From contig WHUZ01000011.1 of assembly GCA_015179045.1 (NCBI GenBank), forward strand, positions 372,001-436,000: a stretch of DNA of 64,000 nt, in the 5' to 3' direction. Shown in pieces: positions 46,404 through 58,498 of the stretch; within the stretch, counting starts at the first letter, position 1; every line of letters begins with the position of its first letter. Origin of the DNA: Kalaharituber pfeilii. Taxonomy: Eukaryota > Ascomycota > Pezizomycetes > Pezizales > Pezizaceae. Position numbers and translations under genes: made by a program. The notes under the pieces are model-generated. The model was not told where the DNA came from and did no database searches. It worked only from the letters and a program-made list of their open reading frames with translations.

Positions 46404-49347
46404 AACGCCCATAATGTTATTCTGATACCGTCTGAATGAGTTTAGGTTAAATAGTAAGTTTCTGGATTTGATGCCGGGTATCGCGTAGTTATGCAGCCAA
46501 CAACAGGGGAAGAATTGCCGTTGGAGAAATCCATGTAGTCTTCTTTGCTGATCCTGGCTCGAATGGTGGAAGTACTAGCAACTCTTGTGGCTGGCAGCTA
46601 CCGCATATAACAAGCCACACCATCTTATCTCCTCACTAGCCTTAAGCAACCTCCCCAGACAAAATCCACGACACAACAGATGGCACCGCACGTAGGCTTA
46701 GAAGCCATACTGCTCATATAAAGGAGAAGGGCACTGGGGACCTGTTGGAAATTCTTGGAGTACATCACCTGTAAAGTATTATTCACACACCACATTGACG
46801 CAGGAGCATAGAGCTAATTCATTGCAGGTGCGTGAGAAGATGACTCTCGTTCTCGATCAATCGCTCTATTGGGCTGTTCGCAAAGTTCCCTATGCTTCAA
46901 GTATGTCCACTCCACAATCGCTGTCCAGTTACCTGGAGTCCCATGTTGAATCTACGACTCTTGTTTAGGACTGAGGTGGAGAGGGCTATGAGATCCCCCA
47001 ACAGACCATACCAATCGGAATATTATCTTTCTTACATGCTGTACCCCAAGGAATACAGAACTAATTTCAAGTAAGGACATTTTGAGCATCTTGGTAATCC
47101 TAAAGCAGGAACATCAAAGTAAGCCCTATTGATTGACGCCTACTCAATAGCGGCCAGTCTATGTTCCGAGAACGAAACCAACTGCCTGTCTTGTTTCCTC
47201 GTGCTCCATTTTCCAACTCAATGAAGTGGGGCAGAGACCTGGCTAACATTCGCCACAGGTCAAAGTTAAACACTATGCCAAAGTGTTAGGCTAGGATCTC
47301 ATTTGCCCACATTCTTTGTCCCATGTGAGACATTAGTACGTGAGAAGATTTTAGAAGATGGTGTTGTAGGAGATATTACCGTTGGGAGAATGCCCACTTT
47401 ATTTTGTCTCACTAAACCAGACTTTCATTGAAGCTTGAATAATCTTTCCAGGAGCTCTATTTGGTATGCATCATCTAATTATTGATATGATTGTGCTTAA
47501 TATATGGGCTATCTCTAGCATAAAGATACAGTTCTGCCTTTATGTCTCTAAAGCTCTCACGGGCATGCAACAAAAATATGTGCTATTTCCTAGAATCCTT
47601 GGGAAGGGGAATTGTGTACGAAAACTAGCGGATGCCTTGCTATGCATGCAATGCGACCTCACAGTTGACGATGCCTTGGATCCGTTCGCACTTGCACCAA
47701 GCTCAAGTGTTGAAAATCTCATTATATTGACCAAGATATAGATGCATCACCCCTTTGCTAACGCAACTGACCTATGAGGGATTCATCAATGAGATTTGTG
47801 GTGTTAATAATTGTATATACAAACTTATAATTAGTTGGAGATGAATGGTATGCTGATGCGGGCAATAGAAAAAGTAGGGCTTATCACGTTCGTTGTAGGA
47901 AATCCATAAGAAAATACCAACGCACGGTGTTCTTCAATAAGTGCAGCTTCACCAACATACCAGCCAAGAAAAAATGTACTGTGATTCTAGATTCTAGCGA
48001 CAAACTATATGAAGACCTTGGAGGCACAAATTTGCTGTCGTGGGAAACTTTTTAACAAAGTTTCGGGGCACCTACAAGTGGATTATGAAGTATGTGAAAC
48101 ACACACCCTTTTACATGCATTCATTCACAGCTTATATGCGTATTATCAAGCCTAAACTGTGACAGAAATAAAAACAATCTGTTAGGAAATTTGGGGGGTT
48201 CCGGGCAGAACATCAATCATTATGGATATGTAAGAGAAAAGTCCAAGTAACACAATCCAGATATATTTCTAATTACTGTATCCTAGATACTGGGTTGGCA
48301 GAAGAGATCATGAATCACACTCGCTCTGCTTTATTTAATAAGTCCCTTGAAGTACAGCAAAGTAATGGTCCTATCTACACGCCTACTTATATTTCAGATT
48401 GTAATATAATTCTCTAAATACTAGATCTTGCAGCTGGCACTGATTTCCATCAAGCCAACACGAGCATAGAACTTGTCTGTCCTAAAGCTAACATTGAACA
48501 AGTTTTACGCCTACACTGTATTGACTCCTGTGTAATCCTGTGTTGGGGACAGTCTTCGTCCTAAAGACCTCGAATTCTTCAGATGCGAGATATTGCAGGC
48601 ATATGGCTACTATCATATCCTAGAACCAATATATATAGAAATGCCCATCAGGGGGGCAAGGTCGCAGGCGTTGGTCCAGATACAGAGGCAAGTTTTGGCT
48701 ATCTCATTGGAGCAGGTTGAGCTTCTTGGAAAGGCTTTGAAGAGGACCCCTCATGATGAGAAAGAGAAAACAATTGATGAAATGCAATAGGGTGAAGATA
48801 AGGATGTAAGGACCGGAATGCTTCTCAATGGTCAGAACAAGCAAAGAATGATAGTGGTATTCTTTCTTGGTGGCTGTACATACAAAGAAATATCAGCACC
48901 ATGATTCTTGAAAAAACAGCAAGAAGGTGAACCTTCCATTGTTGAGTCTGAAAAATATACATATCTCATCAATTGCAAGTTTTAGAGAGAAGAAAAATTC
49001 TTATTGTCACGACCTGCATTATAAATGGTAATAAGATGATACAGGAAGCATTGACTACCTGGGTATTATTTACTATATACTAGGACCAGCTACCGAGAAA
49101 CTTGAGTCCTATGCCATGATAATCTTGGTAGAATTAGACTACTATTCGGTTGTCCCTTCTTTAGAGAATTTCCCGAATTGTATCAATTGCACTTCTTCTG
49201 TCTATCATGGACAAGGGTTCAATTTCCGCTCATATTGCTTGGGCAATTACAGTCCATAAATCACAGGGGCTAACGTGACAATGTTATCACTGAGTTAGGG
49301 TTTTGTGAACAAACCTATACCTTGGTCGAAGTATAGGAATGCTGTTA
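46404..49347. other. Decayed AT-rich DNA, no intact gene
   Basis: Some stretches look like eroded coding sequence, for example 47570-47740 (+) with KLADALLCMQCDLTVDDALD and 48590-48790 (+) with LEQVELLGKALKRTPHDEKE. Stops and frame changes break them, and I cannot assign a family. Confidence 0.35.
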
Positions 49348-49425
49348 TCTCTAGTGATGGAGGTAACAACAAGCGCCATGCAGAGGGTAGAATTGAGGAC
49401 CCCGGTTCGAATCCGAGCTGGGGAA
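49348..49425 (+). other. tRNA-like sequence, possible decayed tRNA or SINE head
   Basis: A perfect B-box/T-loop, ggttcgaatcc, lies at 49404-49414. The flanking tctctag (49348-49354) and ctgggga (49418-49424) can pair over 7 bp with two G-U pairs, as in an acceptor stem, and the T stem pairs at four of five positions. An A-box-like tagtgatgg lies about 50 bp upstream of the B box. The D and anticodon arms do not fold convincingly, so no amino acid can be assigned. Confidence 0.35.
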
Positions 49426-50736
49426 GAGGGTTGTCTGGTCTTTTATTTAAGAAGGACTGTAATCCTCAGGTTCCAGCGATGACCATTTGGGAGATAGAGG
49501 CTCGGTCCTAACGAAGATCAATTGGAAGTTGGAACCAGGGTAACTTTTTTATCGTTGCATATCCCCATTTGGGAGGCTCCCGCAAGCAAAGTTACGATAC
49601 TCCGACTGTTGGAACTATTTTTGCTGCATTTTCGCATGAATCTAGCATGCGCACGTCGCCTCTATATCGCTGGCCAGGTCCCCTCTAAGTCGCCCTCGAC
49701 TTCTCCTAGGTAATATCAGGTTCGATGTACGGATGATTCCTACAGCCATCACGACCATGGTACTACGCTTTTGTCAGAGTAATGAAATACTTATTAGGCC
49801 TAAACTAGACCCATTAATTTTGTAGAAGGTTATACTCTACTACCTGTTCAGTTGTATTTGTTTCTATTATCGTTTCACTTAATCCAAGACTATGAAGGAC
49901 TTGAATCTTCAACCATGAAGTTGAGGGTAACCCAACTATGAACACCCGCATGAACTTGCCTTTTGCCACGAAAAGCTCTGTATAGGTCAGCTTGATGCTC
50001 ATACTTGTTCCCACGCTCTCCACTTCTTATCACATCCTTAACTAAGCTGAGAATTCGCTTCATGAATTCTCTTCCATATATTTGAACATTCTCTTTATCT
50101 CTTTGCAGTTGGCCATCGCTTGTTCACTATTCCAATGTGACCACTCAATCCGCAATGCAAGTAAGCATTAGTGACCCCCCGTTTAATATCATTACAACCC
50201 CCTGTTACTATCACAAGGAAGTGCCGTGCATGACATTCATCCAACGCTGTCATGATATCACAGGCTAAGGCAAGAATTGGGTTAGATAAAAAAGTCCACA
50301 TCGTTCTGTGAGTAATGAAGGCTGGACGCACCAATATTATCTTTTGTGTGAAGGTGGGATGCATCTTTGCCCTGAATGCTACTCGCTTTATACCAATCAA
50401 CCATCTTATCTAATCAGATTCCATCTTATCAGCAACAAGTTTGTCCATGTGGACCATGGCCCTGTTTAATGGCCCTGAGAATACGGGCCATTTAACATTG
50501 ATTGGCCCGGTATTGAGCATCGCTCGGAGGAGCAATGCAGGGTTCAAGCGGTGCGCGACTCCACGTGCTGTAGTGGGAGCCAGGCTATGTAGTGCAGCGT
50601 GGACGCCCCACCGATCACGATCCCTCTCTCTACATACCGTTGACCTTGCCGGGTTAACACCTTAGTTGAGCCGTACAAATTCACCTTGTCGTACCATACC
50701 CTCAACAATTCCTTCGATTGCGTCAAGTGCTCGAAC
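49426..50736. other. Intergenic region, no gene seen
   Basis: A 101-residue minus-strand frame at 50095-50400 reads smoothly but has no recognisable family. Nothing else stands out before the prefoldin gene. Confidence 0.35.
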
Positions 50737-51318
50737 ATGGCTTCGCAAAGTGCCGCCAGCAGAAGACAGCAAGGTCTCCCCCGATGAATCCCTCCCAATG
50801 TCCATATTATTAATGTGAGGAATCTAGAGCTCCAGCTCCAATATACGAACTACAAGAATACTCTCCAGCAGCTAGCACAGAAGATTGGTGATATAGAGCA
50901 AGAAACGGAAGAATATAGGTGGGTAACCCATGACCTTCATTTCCAATCGTCTAGAATTGTTATCTCTGATTTACTTGGAGTTTCCCCTGCCAGCTTATCG
51001 TATTGCTTTCTGCTTAGTTCACATATGTTTATCACAGGCTTGTTCTCGAAACGTTGGGGCCGTTACCAAAAGACCGGACTTGTTTTCGATTAATCAATGG
51101 GGTTCTTGTCGAGCGGACAGTTGGTGATGTTGTTCCTGCGTTAGAGACTACAGCCGAGGGTTTGAAAACAGTACTGGAGGGATTGGTTAAAGACTACAAG
51201 AAGAAGCAGAATGAAATGGAAACGTGGAAGGTATTTATCCACAGTTATCCTTTGAGAAATTTTGCAGGTACTAACACTGTTCAAGTCCAAAAATAATGTA
51301 CAAGTTGTTAGTCAATGA
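50737..51318 (+). CDS. gim4: Prefoldin subunit 2 (GIM4/PFD2)
   Basis: Four short exons: 50737-50773, 50828-50918, 51038-51230 and 51286-51318, giving 117 residues, the usual size for the family. Characteristic stretches are LQYTNYKNTLQQLAQKIGDI, LVLETLGPLPKDRTCFRLI and NGVLVERTVGDVVPALETT, followed by a C-terminal helix with KDYKKKQNEMETWK and the end NNVQVVSQ. The fold is a beta-type prefoldin subunit: two coiled-coil helices joined by a beta hairpin. It would be part of the hexameric cytosolic prefoldin that hands unfolded actin and tubulin to the CCT chaperonin. The first exon is 37 nt. The acceptor at 50827 (gaatctag) was chosen because it restores the family sequence RRQQELQLQ. Intron 3 has a perfect TACTAAC branch site. 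Confidence 0.93.
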
Positions 51319-54300
51319 TATCTTCTCGTAGCTTGGAACCAAGTTTACAGATTTCCAACATGGCACGTACATTTCCAATCGTCCTCAAATTCATCAAGGG
51401 TATGGGTAAAAACCTACAGGAGCTTTAATTTCACACATGTTTATACGTCTTTGAATGGCATCGATCTTCTTTTGGGAGTAGGGTACTTCTCCCATATTTC
51501 CAACTGCTTCATGGTTCTTGAGGTCTGCACGCCTGATGTTTCATCAAGCTTCTGCGCTTTAACTTGCATATACAACGATGTCTGTGAGGCCAAGTACATC
51601 ATGGAAAGAAAACCAAGGACATAGTCAGTATATGGTTGGCAGCCAGTATGAGTTGTGTGCGTTAATTGATTATTCCTCCCTGGCCCTTTTGAATAAGGAT
51701 ACTGCTGAACATGCAGCTCCCGGGCTCTAACCAGGATTTCCTGGATACCACTTCACAGAGATGACGTTCGATTTTCCTTATAAGTACTTCCAGCACCACA
51801 GCAGAAGGTGCAGCGAGGCAAAAGGGGAACATGCTCGTGACAACATGCTCGTGACATCAAACTGTACGACCTGCATGTGGATATGTCGATTGATGCGTTG
51901 TCCTTGTGGATCCACAGCGATCATGAATGCATTTCTTCCTTTAGCCTCTTTTTATTTGAAACAATTTTAAATAAAGCTCTGCCTCCTTCCAGTTCACCAA
52001 TTACAAAGTGTGCTTTTGGTAGAACAGAAACTGCACTGAGATTTACTTCCTAGAGTTTCATTTGCTGCTCCGAAGACTATAAATTATCATGATAGCCATG
52101 AAATAGGTCCCATACAATCACTCTAACTGCCTAGGGGCCTTGTAGAGCCGCACTCTAAGTTTGTTGCAATAACTGACAGAAAGTTTACTACTACTAAGTC
52201 AATTTGGTCTGCAACATGTAAGTATCCCGCTCTCTATTCTATTTGAATACATCATGAGCTCTACCTCAAGCAAGTGTAAGGCTGAAACAATTTCCTCGAA
52301 GGTGCCGGATGCAGAAGTATCAACGCTCTTGCTTATATGCCTAACTGCATTGATCAATTGATCAGTAACGCTGGCTTCAGCGGGCTGGAGTCAGCATTAT
52401 CTGGAGACACAAATCCTTGACTAGCGATGCATCAGGGTGTCATCGTTTGCTTCAATCGGGGGCTCTGTGCTGCGTTGTCCATTTTCTCATACGCAACTAT
52501 TACGGCCTCAAATGGAGATCATGTAGCTTCTAAATTCACACAGGTTTGAGATACCGACCTGCGTCAGAACTGACAAAGGAGAAAGGAATGCTTGGTAGAG
52601 TGCTGCAGATTCGGTTCCCATAGAACCCATCCATGATGCCAGCAAATAAACAGTGGGTTACTCTGATCCCACGAGAACCGAAAGGCAATGTAATACTTTC
52701 TCACGTACACAGTTTAAAAGTTGATTTCCCGTGGATATTGAATTGTTTTCTAATACTCGTATTTGGAAATTGGTGCTTGGTGATTTGATTGATAGCAGCT
52801 AACTTGCAGAACTGCTCGGCTACAACGACGCTAATTTCTGGCCTACTGTCTGATATTTGTGTCTCACGAACACTGTATGCTGCACAGCTGGCCTGGTTCT
52901 CCACACTCACAACACTACCTCTAATCCTTGATCGTTTCTAGAAACAGAAAATGCTGCAACGGACTAAGCTGGTGCAATTGCGACATGCCGTTTTAGTGAT
53001 TGTGCCAGGTAGGCAGGTACCCGCCCTGTTCTCACCATGTCTGGCACAAGACCAACCGTCACGACTCTTGTACCTACTTTATAAGCTGGAAACACGTAGG
53101 GTAGTTTTAGCGCCTTCATCTCCAGCACCGATATTATCGTTTGTTTGCTCGCTTGATAAATAGCACTTGTCAGAAATTTCCAGGCAATACGCAGAGTCTG
53201 GGCAGAAGAACAGCAATACGCATTCTCTGACGTGCACGTGCTTGCTTTTGCTGCGGTCTCAGGTGTTTACTAAATTGCAGAAGAAGTATTATCTTGGATT
53301 ATCAAACCGTTCCGTTGCACAAAAGTCACCATAGTCAATCTTTTTTTTTTTCATGAACCAAGATTAGTCCTCATCTGCTTGATACATACATCTACAAGGA
53401 TGCTATCTTTAACACACAAAACTCAGGACAACTGGGGGATTACGGTGTAACCTGCTTGCTTGAATGACAACACATTGCCTACACCTCCCCTTGAGACCTT
53501 ACACCGACATGTAGCTGGACATTGTATCGTGTATCACAGAGCTATAGCCATTAGTATCCTACTAGTAACTCATGAAGTTTCAACTTTCCTAGATCGACAA
53601 GCTAATGCCCAGCGTCCGGCCTGAGATTAGATATGTAGCACTAGGAGCTACGTCTGGCAAGGTATACAATTATCTAAGCACTTTTGAAAGTAAGATGTAC
53701 TGTATCTTGAGCCTGGAGTACATTCTGTTCTCCTACCGACGGCATCCCGAAGCACTATCAAGTACTGTAGGTTGGTTTCTCCTGAATACACCATTTCAAG
53801 ATTTCTCTTCTGCAGCTGGGGCACCATTATGCGGATAGGGCACCATTATAGAGCCAATAAGCTCTTGGACGCTTCCCCTGTTAGCGTCTGCCAGAATGTG
53901 ATCTTGTTGCGTACGGACACTATGATGATGATAAACCAAATTTGTATATATCCGTAAGATGAGAATTTTCAATGAGATGACAAAAGCGCTCGTAGTCTCG
54001 GCACCAGTCGGATGTTGGCTTGTGCCATGTGTGCCAACCGCCCATAGAATTCCCCATAGAATTCTTCACCGTGACTGCATTGCACTGCTCCCATGCATTT
54101 GATATTCAGAAACTGAGAAGAACATCGCAGCCAAAGCATGCTGAACCATCCAAGGTTCACACGCTGAAGGAGCAGCCCGTTGCGCCAACCGGGTCACGCC
54201 CGTCGTATGGGCGGCCATCGCGGGCGAACATTTGCCGACTCACAGCATCAGCACATACAGCACAGACCAGCCCCCCTCCCCCCTCCCCCCTCCCCCCTCT

Positions 54301-55552
54301 CCTGGCCTGTGCTCATGGTCGTGAGTGCCCGCTCCCCGCGACGCCCAGGGCCGTGGGGCCGCCCTCCTGCCAGCCATATGCTAGTGCCTCAGGAAGGCCT
54401 TCTCGATTCTTCTTTCCGCCCAACCACAGCCCGCTCCCCATCCCCCCCCCATCCCCGCCCCTTCCCCTGCCCCTCCTATGATATTGCCTTTCAAGCCTGG
54501 ACCACCCAGAACGCCTCCCGAGTCTCTACAGCCCCTCGTCCGCACTCAAACATTACCCACATGCGCTCTTACTCGCATTCCTCCCCAAGCCAACTGCCCG
54601 CCCACCACCATTAATATTCGAATTTATAACCACTGCTATTGAACTATCTTTTAGTCGGACCCTGTCCTCTTCTGCCTGCATCACTACTCCATCTGTTTCA
54701 TGCAAGTGTTATTGGGTCTCATCACCCGATCTTCATTCATTGTGCTTCACAGTGCAATTACAATCGCTTGGGCGCCCCCAGTCCAGGCAGCCTAATACAT
54801 CTCCCGACCCACTTTCTTCAGTCCCATCTGCTACTCCCGCTGATTATAATTTTCGTATAGCAGATCTAGAAATATACGAGTGCTGCTGTCGTATTAAATT
54901 ATTAATGAAATGAAAGAAGGAAGGAATTGAATGACCCTCGGCACCTAGGCCTTAGCATGCAAGCCAGCGCAGCTCAAGGCAGCAAGATTGACGAGTTAGC
55001 ACCAGAGAAACAATCCCTACATCCATCACACTCACACTCACACCAACACCCCAACCACTGGTGATAGACGCCTCAGTTTTATGGTACGCCCATTCTACCA
55101 TATCCCCCACAAAAACGCAAATACCATACCGCAGGCATCTTGCATCAGCACACACTATACGTTTACCTCCTACTGGGCCACACCCCACCTCAATTGTTCG
55201 ACCTTACTCCGTACCAGAAAGTCGACAATCGCTAAACACATACCAAGAGACAAAAGGAAAAAGAAAAAAAAGGAAAAAGTAACGAGTCAACAAAAAAGAA
55301 AAAAAAAAAAAAAAAAAAAAAGGGAAAAAAACTACAGAGCAGCAAGCAAAAAGAAAGAAACAGGAAAAAGAAATAAAAAGAAAAGAAGTGAGGAAAAAAA
55401 AAGAAAAAGGCCTACCTGAAAGCTCCAAGCTGCAGCCTCCATCCTTTTTCTTCCGCACCACACTATCGAACTCCCAGCACACTGGTCCCAGCAAAGCTCC
55501 TAGTACCACACTTGGAGCCGAAATCGCACGGCACAAGGGATTCAGCCAGCAG
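51319..55552. other. Intergenic region, no gene seen
   Basis: More than 4 kb without a recognisable gene. It includes a short tandem of ccatagaattc (about 54043-54063), a CCCCCCT array (54270-54300) with surrounding CT-rich DNA, and A-rich DNA at 55255-55410. Open frames are short or low complexity. Confidence 0.4.
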
Positions 55553-55557
55553 CCAAT
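55553..55557 (+). promoter_or_regulatory. CCAAT box upstream of hapC
   Basis: The pentamer lies in cagccaatccagc, 69 bp before the start codon of the CCAAT-binding factor subunit itself. The context agrees with sites bound by the HAP/NF-Y complex, so self-regulation is possible. Assigned by sequence only. Confidence 0.35.
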
Positions 55558-55625
55558 CCAGCTGACGTGTCAAAGGGCCAACGAATTCAAGTCTGTGTGA
55601 GGCCATCTAGCCGACCAAGTACATC

Positions 55626-56525
55626 ATGTCAGCTTCCCCCCCGAAGGATCTGGAGGTGGAAGTCGGGGTACAGTCGTCTGACGACATGGAGCGAGAACAA
55701 GCGGAATCCTCTCAGCAGCCTTCTGGTTTCGACTTCGAGGTTAAGGAACAAGATCGATGGCTGCCCATCGCAAATGGTATGCTTCTTTATTTATTCTTCC
55801 CCGTTGTCTACATTCTTGGGAACCTATCGCCACAGACTTAGAGGTAGTGCTTAGGCAGTTGAAGAACTTGGGAAACAGCAGTATACGCGATGTTGTGCTG
55901 AGTATCATCTAAAGAATCATGCAAATCTGACTATTTCTCTTTTGTTTCAGTTGCCCGGATAATGAAAACAGCCCTTCCGGACAACGCGAAAATTGCCAAA
56001 GAAGCAAAAGAATGCATGCAGGAATGCGTAAGCGAGTTCATCAGTTTCATCACGAGTGAAGGTACGCTTTGCCATTACAAATATGCTGACTTTCCGGTTT
56101 TGTACTAATGAAATGTTGCCAGCCTCCGAGAAATGTCAACAGGAAAAGCGGAAGACTGTTAATGGAGAGGATATACTTTTCGCCATGACGTCTTTAGGGT
56201 TCGAGAATTACGCCGAGGCTTTGAAGATTTACCTCGCAAAATACAGAGAAGTAAAACACCCATCCCCACGTTTGTCACAAACACAACGTTGAAAGGGAGA
56301 ATTGATTGGTGGGAGACAAATCAGAGGAACAGTGCAGAGGGGGGGCAGAGGAGCAGCAGTAGTGGAAACCACGGGGGGACCGTCGCAGCAGCCTCAAGCG
56401 CCATTTCAGGATCCGAGAGGCCAAATCAGACGTTGACACCCCCGCTGGAAGGAGAAGAGATTCAAGCTGGCTACGGTGACATTTATGGAGGGGTCACTGG
56501 CAACGGTGGTGAAGCAGCCTTGTAG
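55626..56525 (+). CDS. hapC: HapC / NF-YB, CCAAT-binding factor subunit
   Basis: Four exons: 55626-55776, 55951-56061, 56123-56250 and 56325-56525, giving 196 residues. The histone-fold core reads [20 protein letters not shown], then [40 protein letters not shown] and [20 protein letters not shown], followed by [10 protein letters not shown]. These are hallmark NF-YB/Hap3 sequences. NF-YB pairs with NF-YC, and the dimer recruits NF-YA to bind CCAAT boxes; in filamentous fungi the complex controls iron, redox and nitrogen genes. The N-terminal 45 residues are acidic and the C-terminal 65 are Gly/Ser-rich and variable. The last acceptor (56324) was selected because it is the only nearby AG in phase. 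A CCAAT box lies upstream. Confidence 0.95.
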
Positions 56526-58000
56526 TCCTTTTTGGTGGCGAAGGATATCCGGGTTTTCTATGCAGAAAGACCAAAGCTAATGCCTGCTTTTCTTCCAATT
56601 ATTTCTGTCGGCAGGCCAGAGCCATGCGAGCCTAAGGATGTCAAAATTCACAATCCCATGCGCGAGCGAGTGGAATGAAAGTCATATTACCTTTATGCCA
56701 CAACCTGGTAGAGCATCCGTTGTAGGGAGTGATTGGGTTTGAGGGAAAAGAAATCATTGGAAATTGTTGTTAAATCGGGGGCATAGTACAATGACGGAAC
56801 TGCATGAAGCATTAGGTATATTTGAAAATTCTGTTCATGGCATTATAACCTTTTCTCTTTCTGGGAATTATGTGAAGTGTATGTAGGCAGGAAGGAATTA
56901 GCGATAGGATTGATGGGAGGTGAGGCATTGGATTTGGTCTTGGAATATGTTCACATCGGTTGTTGGAATTCATTTTATATTTTTTATTGAGCTACTTTTT
57001 CATATTTCATTGATATTTCATGGACCTAGATTTAGTTATGCGGTGCGGTTGAGGCTCACTCATAGGTAGCTTACTTCTCTGTAGTTCTGTTTCTATGGCA
57101 TGATGCTACCATTTCTACGCTTATGTGTGTTTCAACTCTGTTTTATTTGATCTTTATTGTGCTTGTCAAGTATTTTAATCTTGAATTTATCGTTCTTGGT
57201 TTGTAAGAGGCCTTTCCTTTTAACATAGCTCATGTTTTGGAGCAACTGATAGCCATGAAAGGTGCAGCAGTGTGCATACTGGTATTCGGCCCTGCATCGC
57301 AAGTAAACGACAAAAAAAAACAAAAAAAAACTGCTGTGCAATTGTAAATAAACACAAAAAGGGCCAATCTACACGTCATAGACCGGGCAGCGGGATGATC
57401 CTAGCACGTTTTGGCAACAAGTGGCCGACAGCAGAGCGAAAAATCTGACGGACGAATGAGAAGCCTTACCAACAGACAGAATAAGTTTCAAGTTCATCTC
57501 GGGCTATTCCATGTGGCATGCATGGCAGGGTGGGTGGGGAAAGGTTGGGAAGGAAGGGGGGATCCAAATGGGGTGCGATTATTACCGGTACAGGCTGCAC
57601 TTACCAGTCTGCTGCTTTGCGTCCAGCCAAGCATTGCTTCGTTCTTCGGTTATGTTGGGCCAACAGCAGACCATTGGTCAAAGCGAGCTCTGTGATGGCT
57701 GGGAATGCAGTTATACGACGCAACTCACCAACTATCTTTAATGCATGTCGGTCCATGCTTATGCAGCAATGCAGCTTCTTATGTAATACATAGCCGAATT
57801 CGCATGAATGAGCACTAGCGCCAGGGGCAGCGACGCCAAGCTCGAAGGTTCGGGTGCTGAGACTAGACTAGGTTAAGTCGGAAGTCGTACTAACTAGCTT
57901 AAGCTACGGTGATGTTTGACTACGACTTAAAGTAGAAGTCTTCGGGAATTACCTAAAATTATAAAGCTCATCGGTGTTGTCACCTTTATACATTATTGTA
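56526..58000. other. Intergenic region, no gene seen
   Basis: The first several hundred bases are probably the 3' flank of hapC. A tract of A runs lies near 57313-57330. The frames at 57411-57793 overlap in three phases and have no motif. Confidence 0.4.
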
Positions 58001-58498
58001 CAGGCAACCCTGGCTATAACGAAGGCCAAGAATCCGACCGATTTTCTTCAAGTTTTCACGATAGCAAGTGGTCACGTGATAGCCCCAAGTAGGCAGGGGG
58101 TGAAAAAATTGTCAAATGCGGAAATTTTCAGTGTATGATATTCACGTCTCAAGCGCAAATTCAGTCCCTTACCGGACCGCTAGCATCATGCCTCCTCAAC
58201 GCCGCTTGGGCGCCCAGCTCTAGAGAAATGGGAGATATGTTGTACCCACCAGGAAGTGGGACAGTGTCTAGAAGAAATGACTTTAGAAGACTTCTGCAAA
58301 TTATTCCCTAATCCTGATAAAAAGCCAATGGAATTATCTTCAGTGTCTATGATATTGAAGCAGTCAGATACACTAACAGTTTTTTTCTCTTTTTTGTATT
58401 GAGATATCCTGAATTAAATCACCACTCTGCTCAGTCTATTACATGAGGCAGTACTGAGGCCACCTCCCCTGCATTTCACTATAGCCGGGGTCACCTAA
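58001..58498 (+). mobile_element. Pogo/Fot1-like DNA transposon relic, copy 2
   Basis: The left end caggcaaccctggctataac is preceded by TA. The right end, ttcactatagccggggtcacc, is diverged, so the boundary is approximate. The interior is homologous to the reverse complement of 27655-28202. The plus strand has ATGCCTCCTCAACGCCGC at 58188, then a frame break and stop. It resumes at 58223-58387 with EKWEICCTHQEVGQ, MTLEDFCKLF and SVSMILKQSD, the same CENP-B-like DNA-binding segment as copy 1. No catalytic domain remains. Confidence 0.7.

Noticed and set aside
50095..50400. 101-codon minus-strand frame with protein-like composition
   Set aside because: No family recognised and no splice or promoter evidence. 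It was kept only as part of the decayed region.
54020..54614. Overlapping plus-strand frames of 153 and 144 codons
   Set aside because: They are driven by the CCCCCCT array and CT-rich DNA; the products are Pro/Ser/His low complexity.
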